From assembly GCF_014199985.1 (NCBI RefSeq), contig NZ_JACHOS010000003.1, positions 382,337-446,336 of the forward strand: a stretch of DNA of 64,000 nt, written 5' to 3'. The DNA is from Methylorubrum rhodesianum. GTDB taxonomy: Bacteria; Pseudomonadota; Alphaproteobacteria; Rhizobiales; Beijerinckiaceae. Each line of letters begins with the position of its first letter. Position 1 is the first letter of the stretch. The notes below the pieces were generated by a model. The model worked only from the letters and a program-made list of their open reading frames with translations. It was not told where the DNA came from and did no database searches. A program made the translations under genes and the position numbers. This document shows positions 46,275-54,885 of the stretch, in pieces.

Positions 46275-47576
46275 TCACTCCGCCGGCACCGGTCGGGGCG
46301 TCAGGGGCGCGGGCTCGTCCTCGAACGGGCGCTCGGGATGCATCGTGAAGGCGAGGCCCGCGCCGAGGAGCAGCAGACCGACAGAGCCGGCGAACGGCAG
46401 GATCCAGTTGCCGGTGAGATCCACGATCAGGCCGAAGGTCAGCGGCGAGACGATCGCGGCGAAGGCCGAGCCGAAGTTCATCAGCCCGCTCGCCGTGCCG
46501 GCATATTGCGGGGCGATGTCCATCGGCACCGACCAGATCGGCCCGATCACCAGTTCGAGGAAGAAGAAGCCGCCGCTGAGCAGCAGCGCCACCAGGGTGA
46601 GGTCCTTGGTGAAGAACACCCCCGCGAGGCAGGCGGCGGCGCCCAGCATGCCGAGGCAGATGACGTTGCGGCGCGCCTTCTGCAGGTCGCCGGTCTTCTT
46701 CAGGATGCGGTCGGACATCACGCCACCGAGCGTGTCGCCGACGACGCCCGCGAAGAACACGCCCGAGGCGAACAGGGCCGAGTTCTTGATGTCGAGGCCG
46801 TAGCCGTCCTTGAAGAACGAGGGCAGCCAGTTGAGGTAAAGCCACAGCGACCAGCCGTAGCAGAAATAGGTCAGCGTGACGGGCGCCATGCGCGGCACCA
46901 GCCGCCGCCACGGCACCGGGGGCTTCGCCGCGGGCTTGGCCGTGCGGTCGCGGATCGCCAGGCGCTCCAGATCCTCCCCGGTGATGCTCTTATGCTCGCG
47001 CGGGTCGTCCCGGTAGTAGAACACCCAGACCAAGACCCAGGCGAAGCTGACGATGCCGAGCACGACGAAGGCGCCGCGCCAGCCGACATAGGCCATCATC
47101 AGCACCACCAGCGGCGGCGTGATCGCGTTGCCGAAGCGGGCGAACGAGTGGGTGATCCCCTGAGCGAAGCCGCGCTGGTCCTTGGCCACCCAGGACTGCA
47201 TGGCGCGGGTCGCGGTGGGGAAGGTGGCGCCCTCGCCGAAGCCCAGCGCGAAGCGGGCCAGGAACAGCGAGACCACGCCGCCGACGAAGCCGGTGGCCAC
47301 CGTCGCCGCCGCCCAGATCAGGCCGCAGATGAACAGGGTGCGCCGCGCGCCCCATTTGTCGGCCATGGCACCGCCGACGATCTGGAACACCGCGTAGGGG
47401 TAGGCGAAGGCCGAGAAGACGAGGCCGAGTTCGGTGTTGGTGAGGCCGAGCTCGCCCTTGATCGCCGGGCCGGCGGTGCCGACGTTGACCCGGTCGACAT
47501 AGGTGATGAAGTACATCAGGCAGAGCAGGAACAGCACCATGCCCGGCGCCGTCACGCGGCGTGGGATCGTGATCAT
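46275..47576 (-). CDS. MFS transporter, anion:cation symporter family
   Basis: A 433-residue, twelve-helix major facilitator. The MFS motif after helix 2 appears as GGAMADKWGARRTLF, and FGEGATFPTATRAMQSW is characteristic of ACS-type carriers of hexuronate, phthalate, tartrate or related organic acids. A strong GGAGGAAA precedes the ATG. Next to the serine-glyoxylate aminotransferase gene on the same strand, it may import the cluster's carboxylic acid substrate. Confidence 0.87.
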   Translation of the reverse strand: MITIPRRVTAPGMVLFLLCLMYFITYVDRVNVGTAGPAIKGELGLTNTELGLVFSAFAYPYAVFQIVGGAMADKWGARRTLFICGLIWAAATVATGFVGGVVSLFLARFALGFGEGATFPTATRAMQSWVAKDQRGFAQGITHSFARFGNAITPPLVVLMMAYVGWRGAFVVLGIVSFAWVLVWVFYYRDDPREHKSITGEDLERLAIRDRTAKPAAKPPVPWRRLVPRMAPVTLTYFCYGWSLWLYLNWLPSFFKDGYGLDIKNSALFASGVFFAGVVGDTLGGVMSDRILKKTGDLQKARRNVICLGMLGAAACLAGVFFTKDLTLVALLLSGGFFFLELVIGPIWSVPMDIAPQYAGTASGLMNFGSAFAAIVSPLTFGLIVDLTGNWILPFAGSVGLLLLGAGLAFTMHPERPFEDEPAPLTPRPVPAE

Positions 47577-47665
47577 CGGGGTTTCCTCCGGATTTCATGA
47601 GCAGGCGCCCCGGGCCCCACATCTGACGCGCGGCTCGGCCCAGGGCGCGGGCGTTCGTGAGAGAA

Positions 47666-48841
47666 TCAGGCGTCGAGGCCGGAGCGCAGGCTCGCCATGG
47701 CGGCGAGCACGCCGCCGCGCTGGTGCGGCACGCCGGCCGCCGCCAAGCCCATCTCGACGCCGGACAGGGCGCCCATCAGCGTCAGGTCATTGGTCTCGCC
47801 GAGATGGCCGATGCGGAAGATCTTGTCGGCGAGCTTCGACAGGCCCGCGCCGAGCGACATGTCGAACTTTTCCAGCACCAGGGCGCGGAAGGCGTCCGCG
47901 CCCTTGCCGTCGGGCATCATCACCGCCGTGAGCACCGGCGAGTACTCGTCCGGGTTCTGGCACAGCACTTCGAGCCCCCAGGCCTCGACCGCGGCGCGGG
48001 TCGCCGCGGCCAGCCGCTGGTGACGGGCGAAGACGTTGTCGAGCCCCTCCTCCAGCATCATCGCCACCGCCTCGCGCAGGCCGTAGAGCAGGTTGGTGGC
48101 GGGCGTGTAGGGGAAATAGCCGTTGGCGTTGGGCTTCAGCATCTCCTCCCAGTCCCAGTAGGAGCGGGGGATGTTGTTGGACCGGCCCGCCGCCCGCGCC
48201 TTGTCCGAGATCGCGGTGAAGCCGAGGCCCGGCGGCAGCATCAGACCCTTCTGCGAGCCGCTGACGGTGACGTCGACGCCCCACTCGTCGTGGCGGTAAT
48301 CGACCGAACCGAGCGAGGAGATGGTGTCGACGAGGAGCAGGGCCGGGTGGCCGGCGGCATCGATCGCCTTGCGGATCGCCGGGATGCGGCTCGTCACGCC
48401 GGTGGAGGTCTCGTTGTGGACCACCATCACCGCCTTGAAGGAATGGCCGCGATCCTCCGCCAGCTTGGCCTCGACCAGGGCCGGATCGACGCCGTGGCGC
48501 CAGTCGCCGGGCACGAACTCGACCTCGATGCCCCAGCGCGCCGCCATCTGCCGCCACAGGGTGGCGAAGTGGCCGGTCTCGAACATCAGCACCCGGTCGC
48601 CCGACGAGAGCGTGTTGACGATCGTCGCCTCCCAGGCCCCCGTGCCCGAGCCCGGATAGATCACCACCGGCCCCTTGGTGCGGAAGATGGTGCGGCAGCC
48701 CTCGAGCACCTCGCGTCCGAGCGCCCCGAATTCCGGCCCGCGATGGTCGATCACCTGCCGGTCCATGGCGCGCAGCACGCGCTCGGGCACCGGGCTCGGC
48801 CCCGGAATGTGCAGGAAATGTCGTCCGGTGCGGCTCGTCAT
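47666..48841 (-). CDS. serine-glyoxylate / alanine-glyoxylate aminotransferase family protein
   Basis: A 391-residue class V PLP aminotransferase. The fold-type I Lys lies in SGSQKGLMLPPG, the PLP-ring Asp in LLLVDTISSLGS, with HETST-like VVHNETSTGVTS and YFPYTPATNLLYGL. Such enzymes convert glyoxylate plus serine to glycine plus hydroxypyruvate. It is clearly different from the well-known serine-cycle SgaA (different N-terminus), so it is a paralogue. The start at MTSRTGRH was chosen for the following HFLHIPGPSPVP family start. Divergent from the GntR gene with a shared promoter region. Confidence 0.88.
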   Translation of the reverse strand: MTSRTGRHFLHIPGPSPVPERVLRAMDRQVIDHRGPEFGALGREVLEGCRTIFRTKGPVVIYPGSGTGAWEATIVNTLSSGDRVLMFETGHFATLWRQMAARWGIEVEFVPGDWRHGVDPALVEAKLAEDRGHSFKAVMVVHNETSTGVTSRIPAIRKAIDAAGHPALLLVDTISSLGSVDYRHDEWGVDVTVSGSQKGLMLPPGLGFTAISDKARAAGRSNNIPRSYWDWEEMLKPNANGYFPYTPATNLLYGLREAVAMMLEEGLDNVFARHQRLAAATRAAVEAWGLEVLCQNPDEYSPVLTAVMMPDGKGADAFRALVLEKFDMSLGAGLSKLADKIFRIGHLGETNDLTLMGALSGVEMGLAAAGVPHQRGGVLAAMASLRSGLDA

Positions 48842-48904
48842 GGTTCCTCCCGTTCGGCCGAATGCCGGGCGTTTCACGTCGGGCCCGGTCGTTTCATCCC
48901 GCCA

Positions 48905-48918
48905 GATTGCATTCATTT
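48905..48918. promoter_or_regulatory. candidate GntR operator, site 1
   Basis: GATTTGCATTCATTT-type sequence with core TGCATTCA (48908-48915; reverse TGAATGCA) lies between the divergent aminotransferase and GntR genes. The same core occurs before the hydroxypyruvate isomerase-like gene and, with one change, before the FAD dehydrogenase gene. Confidence 0.5.
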
Positions 48919-48993
48919 ATGGTCGAGACAAGAAGTATCATGCCTTCAATTCATCCCATCGACGGCGACCGAACCCGCTGCTACCAATCCATC

Positions 48994-49821
48994 ATGACTT
49001 CCGCCACGATTTCCGCCGTGACACGCCCCGAAGGCGAATCGGAGGGTGCGGACAGCCCGATCCCCCTCCCCGCCGGGCATGCGGCCGGATCGCCGGCCGG
49101 ATCTGTCGCCGGACCTGCCGCCAAACCCCGGGAAAACCTCGTGCATTCTCTTCACGACGAGGTGCTGGCACGGCTGCGCGAGTTCATCGTCGAGGGCAAT
49201 CTCGGGCCCGGCGCCCGGGTGCCCGAGCGGCTGCTGTGCGAGCGCTTCGGCATCTCGCGCACCCCCTTGCGCGAGGCGTTGAAGGTGCTGGCCTCGGAGG
49301 GACTGATCGACCTGCTGCCGAACCGCGGCGCCCGGGTCCGCCGGATCGGCGAGCGGGAGATCGTCGAGCTGTTCGACGTGATGGGCGGGTTGGAGGCCCT
49401 GGCCGGGCGGCTCGCCTGCGAGCGCATCTCGGACGAGGCCTATGCCGCGATCGAACGGCTCCACCACGACATGTACGGCCACTATCTGCGGCGCGACCTG
49501 CACGGCTACTTCACCTGCAACCAGGCGATCCACGACCGCATCGTTCAGGCGGCCGACAACGCGCCCCTGAGCGCCGCCTACGCGAGCTTCGCGGGGCGCC
49601 TGCGGCGGGCGCGCTACTCGGCCAATCTCGACGCCAACCGCGACCGCTGGGGCGAGGCGATGCGCGAGCACGAGGAGATCCTCGACGCCCTGCGCCGCCG
49701 GGCCGGGGCGGAACTCAGCGACATCCTGTTCCGCCACCTGCGCAACAAGCGCAAGGCGGCCGCCGACCGGGAGGCGGCGGTGCCGGCTCTCGGAGAGATC
49801 GTGGCGGGCGAAAGCGCCTGA
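48994..49821 (+). CDS. GntR family regulator, FCD domain
   Basis: A 275-residue regulator. A winged helix-turn-helix is at about residues 40-105 (EVLARLREFIVEGNLGPGARVPERLLCERFGISRTPLREALKVL), and a C-terminal FCD ligand domain has metal-type Asp/His positions (ELFDVMGGLEALAG, IHDRIVQAADN, REHEEIL). FCD regulators respond to carboxylic acids such as glycolate, lactate or pyruvate. Several in-frame Mets exist (48919, 48940, 48994); the last is preferred as earlier residues are not protein-like. Likely controls the surrounding cluster. Confidence 0.87.
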   Translation: MTSATISAVTRPEGESEGADSPIPLPAGHAAGSPAGSVAGPAAKPRENLVHSLHDEVLARLREFIVEGNLGPGARVPERLLCERFGISRTPLREALKVLASEGLIDLLPNRGARVRRIGEREIVELFDVMGGLEALAGRLACERISDEAYAAIERLHHDMYGHYLRRDLHGYFTCNQAIHDRIVQAADNAPLSAAYASFAGRLRRARYSANLDANRDRWGEAMREHEEILDALRRRAGAELSDILFRHLRNKRKAAADREAAVPALGEIVAGESA

Positions 49822-49840
49822 CGCCCGCTCGACCGATCAT

Positions 49841-49856
49841 TTTTGAATGCATTTTG
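49841..49856. promoter_or_regulatory. candidate GntR operator, site 2
   Basis: TTTTGAATGCATTTTG, core TGAATGCA at 49844-49851, sits 26 bp before the start of the hydroxypyruvate isomerase-like gene and matches site 1 exactly over 8 bp in the opposite orientation. Confidence 0.5.
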
Positions 49857-49876
49857 CACGACCGAACGGTTCGTTC

Positions 49877-50653
49877 ATGCCTCGCTTCGCCGCCAATCTC
49901 AGCCTGCTCTTCACGGAGGTGCCGCTGCTCGACCGATTCGCGGCAGCCCGCGCCGCCGGTTTCGCGGCGGTGGAGATGCAGTTTCCTTATGCCGAGCCGA
50001 AGGAAGTCCTGGCCGCGCGCCGCGCGGAGGCCGGCCTGCCGCTCGTGCTGCACAACCTGCCGCCCGGCGACTGGGCGGCGGGCGAGCGCGGCATCGCCAT
50101 CCTACCCGAGCGGGTCCCTGAGTTCCGCGAGGGCGTCGCCCGGGCGACCGACTATGCCGGCGCGCTCGGATGCCGGCAGATCAACTGCCTTGCCGGCCTC
50201 GCGCCGTCGGGCGCCGAACGGACGCGCCTCCTCGGGACGCTGACCGAAAACCTCGCCTACGCGGCCGACGCGCTGGGCAAGGCCGGCATCCGCCTGTTGC
50301 TCGAGCCGATCAACGACCGCGACATGCCGGGCTTCTTCCTCAATCGCCTCGCCGACGCCGCCTCCGTGATCGAGGCGGTGGGCTCCGAAAATCTCTTCAT
50401 CCAGGCCGACCTCTACCACATGGCGCGGATGGGTGAGGACTTGGCCGCGGAACTGGCGGCCCATCGTGACCGCATCGCCCATGTCCAGATCGCCGATGCC
50501 CCCGGCCGCCACGAGCCCGGCACCGGAAGCATCGATTTCCCTGCCGCCTTCGCCACCCTCGACCGCCTCGGCTACGACGGCTTCATCGGCTGCGAATACG
50601 GGCCGGCGGCCGGCACCGCAGCGGGACTCGGCTGGATGACGGCCTTCCGCTGA
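49877..50653 (+). CDS. hydroxypyruvate isomerase-like TIM-barrel protein
   Basis: A 258-residue AP-endonuclease-2-type barrel like Hyi, which interconverts hydroxypyruvate and tartronate semialdehyde. Family landmarks: FAANLSLLFTEVPLLDRFAAA, VLHNLPPGDWAAGERGIA, LLEPINDRDMPGFFL (catalytic Glu), IQADLYHMARMGEDL, HVQIADAPGRHEPGTG and CEYGP. The Met at 49877 aligns with the family N-terminus. It lies 55 bp after the GntR gene and fits downstream of the aminotransferase product hydroxypyruvate. Confidence 0.87.
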   Translation: MPRFAANLSLLFTEVPLLDRFAAARAAGFAAVEMQFPYAEPKEVLAARRAEAGLPLVLHNLPPGDWAAGERGIAILPERVPEFREGVARATDYAGALGCRQINCLAGLAPSGAERTRLLGTLTENLAYAADALGKAGIRLLLEPINDRDMPGFFLNRLADAASVIEAVGSENLFIQADLYHMARMGEDLAAELAAHRDRIAHVQIADAPGRHEPGTGSIDFPAAFATLDRLGYDGFIGCEYGPAAGTAAGLGWMTAFR

Positions 50654-50756
50654 AAGGTACCGGGATCGCGGAGGGATCATCCTCGGCGGAGCCCCGGCCC
50701 ATCTCCGGGGCCTTGCCCTGGGCCCCGGAAAGGTCGCGTCCTCTCGATACCCGCGA

Positions 50757-51629
50757 TCAGAAGATCGGCATGCCGCCGGCAACGGTGATCAGCGCGCCGG
50801 AGGTGTAGCTGCTCTCCTCCGCCGCCAGCATGACGTAGGCCGAGGCGAGCTCCGCCGGCTGGCCGGGGCGGTCGAACGGCACTTGGCTGCCGAAGGTCTT
50901 CACCGAATCCTCGCTCATCCCGGCGGGGATGAACGGGGTCCAGATCGGGCCGGGCAGCACGCCGTTGACGCGGATGCCCTTCTCGGCGAGCAGCTGGGCG
51001 AGGCCGAGCACCATGTTGCTGAGCGCGCCCTTGGTGGCGCTGTAGGCGAACAGGGTCGGCACCGGGTGCTTGGAATTGACCGAGGAGGTGAAGATCACCG
51101 AGGCACCGGGCTTGAGATGCGCCAGCGCCGCCTTGGTGGCGTAGAACGGGCCGAAGATGTTGGTCTGGAAGTGCTTTTCGAAGATCGCGTCGTCGATGTC
51201 TTCGACGCTCTGGTTCGGCTGTTGGAAGGCGGCGTTGTTGACCAGGATGTCGAGCCGGCCGAACTCCTTGGCCGTGCGCTCGACGATCTCGCGGGCATGG
51301 GCCGCGTCCTTGATGTCACCGGGGAGCAGCAGGGCACGACGGCCCGCCTTCTCGATCCAGTTGCCGACGGTCTCCGCATCCTTCTGCTCGTCGGGCAGAT
51401 AGGAGATCGCCACGTCCGCACCCTCGCGGGCATAGGCGATGGCGACCGCCCGGCCGATGCCGCTGTCGCCGCCCGTCACCAGGGCCGCCTTGCCGGCGAG
51501 CTTGCCGGAGCCCCGATAGCTCTCCTCGCCGTGATCCGGCTCGGGCGCCATCTTGTCCGTCTGGCCGGGGAAGCTCTGGGGCTGCGTCTCGAAGGGGGGG
51601 CGCGGGTACTTCGTCAGCGGATCGGTCAT
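50757..51629 (-). CDS. SDR family oxidoreductase, YdaD/general-stress-protein-39 type
   Basis: A 290-residue SDR with the N-terminal extension typical of this subgroup (PRPPFETQPQSFPG), cofactor motif TGGDSGIGRAV, NNAAFQQ, catalytic Ser in TSSVNSK and YSATKGAL. Often linked to stress response rather than to a known substrate. GAGGAGCC upstream of the ATG. It is convergent with the isomerase gene and next to the FAD dehydrogenase gene. Confidence 0.87.
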   Translation of the reverse strand: MTDPLTKYPRPPFETQPQSFPGQTDKMAPEPDHGEESYRGSGKLAGKAALVTGGDSGIGRAVAIAYAREGADVAISYLPDEQKDAETVGNWIEKAGRRALLLPGDIKDAAHAREIVERTAKEFGRLDILVNNAAFQQPNQSVEDIDDAIFEKHFQTNIFGPFYATKAALAHLKPGASVIFTSSVNSKHPVPTLFAYSATKGALSNMVLGLAQLLAEKGIRVNGVLPGPIWTPFIPAGMSEDSVKTFGSQVPFDRPGQPAELASAYVMLAAEESSYTSGALITVAGGMPIF

Positions 51630-51705
51630 CACGGCTCCTCTCGGGGATTGCCGCGACAACCGGATGCGAGGGCCGCCGTTCCGATGCGGCGACCCTGGGC
51701 CGCGG

Positions 51706-54700
51706 TCACCCCGCCGGCATCAGGGCCGCGTCGAGCACGCGGGCGACGTGGAGGGCGTCACGGCCGAGGCCGTCATGGATCTGGTGGCGGCAACTCGTGC
51801 CGTCGGCCACGACGAGGTCGCCCGCATCCGCCTTGCGCAGGGCCGGGAACAGCGACAGCTCGGCCATGGCGAAGGAGACGTCGATGGTGTCCCGTCCGTA
51901 GCCGAAGGCGCCGGCCATGCCGCAGCAGCTCGACTCGATGACGCGCACATCGAGCCCCGGCACGGAGCGCAGCACCGTCTCCACGGACCCCATCGCGCCG
52001 AAGCTCTTCTGGTGGCAGTGGCCGTGCAGGTGGGCGACCCGGCCGCCCTGGTCGGCGAGCGGAAGCGTGACCCGGCCGGCCGCGAGGTCGGCGGCAAGGA
52101 GTTCTTCGAAGAGGAAAGCCTTGCTCGCGAGCTCGCCCGCCTCCTCGCGCGGCAGCAACGACAGGAACTCGTCGCGGAAGGTCAGGAGGCAGGACGGCTC
52201 GAGGCCGACCACGCGGGCGCCGGCCCGCACGAAGGGCAGGAGCGTGTCCAGCGTCCGCCGGGCCTCCTCGCGCGCCCGGTCGGTCTGTCCGGAGGCGAGG
52301 TAGGTGCGGCCGCAGCAGAGCGGGCGGCGGCCCCTGTGGGCGAGCACGCGGTGCAGGCGGTAGCCGGCGGCCCGCAGCACCCGCTCGGCGGCCTCCAGAT
52401 TCTCGCGCTCGAAGGCGCGGTTGAAGGTGTCGCCGAACAGGACGAGGTCGCGATGATCTCCTGTTACGTCCTCGGGATGGGCGACCTCGCCGCTCTCGCG
52501 CCAGGGCCGGCGCCACTCGGGCAGGGAGCGTCGGGCCGAGAAGCCGGCCCATTGCTCGCCGAACCGGGCGAGCGCGGGGTAGCGGTTGCGCAGGTTCAGG
52601 AGCGGTGCGAGCGCGGCGGCGACGCCGGCATAGCGGGGCATCTCGGCTACCAGCCGCTCCTTGAGCGGCAGGCCGTGCCGGGCGTGGTAGTGATGCAGGA
52701 ACTCGACCTTCATCTTGGCCATGTCGACGCCGGTCGGGCATTCCCGGCGGCAGGCCTTGCACGAGACGCACAGGTCCATCGTGCGCTTCATCTCAGGCGA
52801 CAGGAACGCGTCGTCCCCGAGCTGGCCCGAGATCGCCAGCCGCAGGGAGTTGGCGCGGCCGCGGGTGAGGTGCTGCTCGTCGCGGGTGGCGCGGTAGGAG
52901 GGGCACATCGCGCCTCCGGCGAGCTTCCGGCAGGTGCCGTTGTTGTTGCACATCTCGACCGCCGGACCGAACCCGCCCCAGTCCGACCAGTCCAGGGCGG
53001 TCTCCCGGGGGGCGCTCACCGCGTAGCCGGGCGAGAAGCGCATCAGGCTGCGGTCGTCCATCTTCAGCGGGCGGACGATCTTGTTCGGGTTCAGGCGATT
53101 GTCGGGATCGAAGCCGTCCTTCACCGTCTCGAAGGCGCGGGTGAGTGCCGCGCCAAACAGCGGCTCGACGAATTCCGAGCGCGAGATGCCGTCGCCGTGC
53201 TCGCCCGAGTAGGAGCCCTTGTGGCGGCGCACCAGTTCCGCGGTCTCCTCGGCGATGGCGCGCATCTTCCGCACATCACCGCCCTCCTTCATGTTGAGGA
53301 TCGGGCGCACATGCAGGCAGCCGACGGAGGCGTGGGCGTACCACGTGCCGCGGGTGCCGTGCTTCGAGAACACCTCGGTGACCGCGTCGGTGTAGTCGGC
53401 CAGATGGTCGAGGGGAACGGCGCAATCCTCGATGAAGGAGACGGGCTTGGCGTCCCCCTTCATCGACATCATGATGTTGAGGCAGGCCTCGCGCACCTCC
53501 CACACGGCCTTCTGGCGGTTCGGCTCCACCACCTCGACCACGGCGTCCGCGAAACCGTGATCGGCCATGCACTGATCGAGGCGCTTGAGGTCTCGCTTCA
53601 GGGCGGCGAGATCATCGCCGGCGAACTCGGCGAGCAGCAGGCAGTTCGGCTGGCCCCTGGTGATGTCGGCGAGCGTGGTGCGGAACAGCGGGATGTCGGC
53701 GCCGAGAACCAGCACGTTGTTGTCGACGAGCTCCACCGCCACGGGGTCGAGGGCGACGATGTGCTGCGTCGTCTCCATCGCCGCGCGGAACGAGGGGAAG
53801 TGGCACACGCCCATCACCCGGTGGGCCGGCAGGCGCGAGAGCTTGAGCGTCACCGCCGTGGTGGCGGCGAGCGTCCCCTCCGAACCGACGAGGAGATGAG
53901 CGAGGTTCGGGCGCGGCTCGATCAGGGAGTCGAGGTTGTAGCCGCCGACCCGCCGCTGCACCCGCGGGTACATCCTCTCGATCTCGTCGCGGTTCTCGGC
54001 GGCGAGCGCCAGCATGCGCCGGGCGAGGTCTTCCGGCCGCGCGCCGCCGGTCACGGCGCTCGCCGCGTTGCCGGTCAGCCCGAACCCGAAGGCGGCGCCG
54101 TCATGGAACAGCGCCTCCATGGCGATCACGTTGTCGCTCATCTTGCCGTAGCGGAGCGAGCGGGCGCCGCAGGAATTGTTGCCGGCCATGCCGCCGATGG
54201 TGCAGCGGGTCGCGGTCGAGGGCTCAACCGGGAAGAACCAGCCATCGGCCTTGATCCGGGCGTTGAGGCGCTCCAGCACGTGACCGGGCTCGACGGTAAC
54301 CGTGCCACCCTCCGCGTCGTAGGCGACGACGCCGTTGAAGTGGCGCGAGCAATCGACCACGAGGCCGGCGCCGATCGGCTGGCCGTTCTGCGAGGTGCCG
54401 CCGCCGCGCATGATCACGGGCAGGTCGAACTGGGCCGCCACCCTCAGGGTCGCGGCGATGTCGGCGGCGCTCTTGGGAAACACCACGCCCGCCGGCATGA
54501 TCTGGTAGATCGAGGCGTCGGTCGCGTAGCGTCCGCGGGTGAAGGCGTCGAAACGGGCCTCGCCCTGCAGAACCTCCGCGAGCTTGCGCGGCAGCCCGGC
54601 CGCGTTGCGGGCCTGCGCCCGGGCGCTCGGAGCCGGGACCACTGCCTCGGCCGGTTTCGCGCTCGCGCCCGAGTTGGTGTCCGGGTTCGCGCCGACGTTC

Positions 54701-54735
54701 GCGCCCAAGTGGAACCTCCCTCCCCTCGCCTTCAC
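51706..54735 (-). CDS. FAD-linked / Fe-S 2-hydroxyacid dehydrogenase (GlcD-GlcF-like fusion)
   Basis: A 1009-residue fusion. N-terminal vanillyl-alcohol-oxidase-type FAD domain (VVFPKSAADIAATLRVAAQFDLPVIMRGGGTSQ; GNNSCGARS) and GlcD C-terminal cap (SGEHGDGISR). A ferredoxin-like segment with CVSCKACRRECPTG follows. Two CCG motifs close the protein (CCGRTYLASG; SSCCGMAGAFGYG). Related YdiJ-like enzymes oxidise D-2-hydroxyacids such as D-2-hydroxyglutarate, D-lactate or glycolate, passing electrons to the respiratory chain. GTG start. An operator-like TGAATTCA lies 24 bp upstream. Confidence 0.9.
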   Translation of the reverse strand: MKARGGRFHLGANVGANPDTNSGASAKPAEAVVPAPSARAQARNAAGLPRKLAEVLQGEARFDAFTRGRYATDASIYQIMPAGVVFPKSAADIAATLRVAAQFDLPVIMRGGGTSQNGQPIGAGLVVDCSRHFNGVVAYDAEGGTVTVEPGHVLERLNARIKADGWFFPVEPSTATRCTIGGMAGNNSCGARSLRYGKMSDNVIAMEALFHDGAAFGFGLTGNAASAVTGGARPEDLARRMLALAAENRDEIERMYPRVQRRVGGYNLDSLIEPRPNLAHLLVGSEGTLAATTAVTLKLSRLPAHRVMGVCHFPSFRAAMETTQHIVALDPVAVELVDNNVLVLGADIPLFRTTLADITRGQPNCLLLAEFAGDDLAALKRDLKRLDQCMADHGFADAVVEVVEPNRQKAVWEVREACLNIMMSMKGDAKPVSFIEDCAVPLDHLADYTDAVTEVFSKHGTRGTWYAHASVGCLHVRPILNMKEGGDVRKMRAIAEETAELVRRHKGSYSGEHGDGISRSEFVEPLFGAALTRAFETVKDGFDPDNRLNPNKIVRPLKMDDRSLMRFSPGYAVSAPRETALDWSDWGGFGPAVEMCNNNGTCRKLAGGAMCPSYRATRDEQHLTRGRANSLRLAISGQLGDDAFLSPEMKRTMDLCVSCKACRRECPTGVDMAKMKVEFLHHYHARHGLPLKERLVAEMPRYAGVAAALAPLLNLRNRYPALARFGEQWAGFSARRSLPEWRRPWRESGEVAHPEDVTGDHRDLVLFGDTFNRAFERENLEAAERVLRAAGYRLHRVLAHRGRRPLCCGRTYLASGQTDRAREEARRTLDTLLPFVRAGARVVGLEPSCLLTFRDEFLSLLPREEAGELASKAFLFEELLAADLAAGRVTLPLADQGGRVAHLHGHCHQKSFGAMGSVETVLRSVPGLDVRVIESSCCGMAGAFGYGRDTIDVSFAMAELSLFPALRKADAGDLVVADGTSCRHQIHDGLGRDALHVARVLDAALMPAG

Positions 54736-54754
54736 CCTGAATGGGCGTCAGCCG

Positions 54755-54772
54755 TTTTTGAATTCATAATTC
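54755..54772. promoter_or_regulatory. candidate GntR operator, site 3
   Basis: TTTTTGAATTCATAATTC, core TGAATTCA at 54759-54766, lies just before the FAD dehydrogenase start and differs from sites 1 and 2 by one base in the core, making it fully palindromic. Confidence 0.45.
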
Positions 54773-54820
54773 GCCAGTGTGGACGGGTCAAACGCAACGA
54801 CGTCGCGGCCTGCCCTAAGA

Positions 54821-54856
54821 CGAAGCGGCCGCCAAGGGAGATCGGCGGCCGCTTCG
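54821..54856 (-). terminator. hairpin downstream of phaZ
   Basis: CGAAGCGGCCGCC (54821-54833) and GGCGGCCGCTTCG (54844-54856), a 13-bp perfect stem with a 10-nt loop, lies 30 bp past the phaZ stop on the minus strand. Confidence 0.7.
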
Positions 54857-54885
54857 CATGGCGCGGGTGCATCCGAGAGGGTAGG

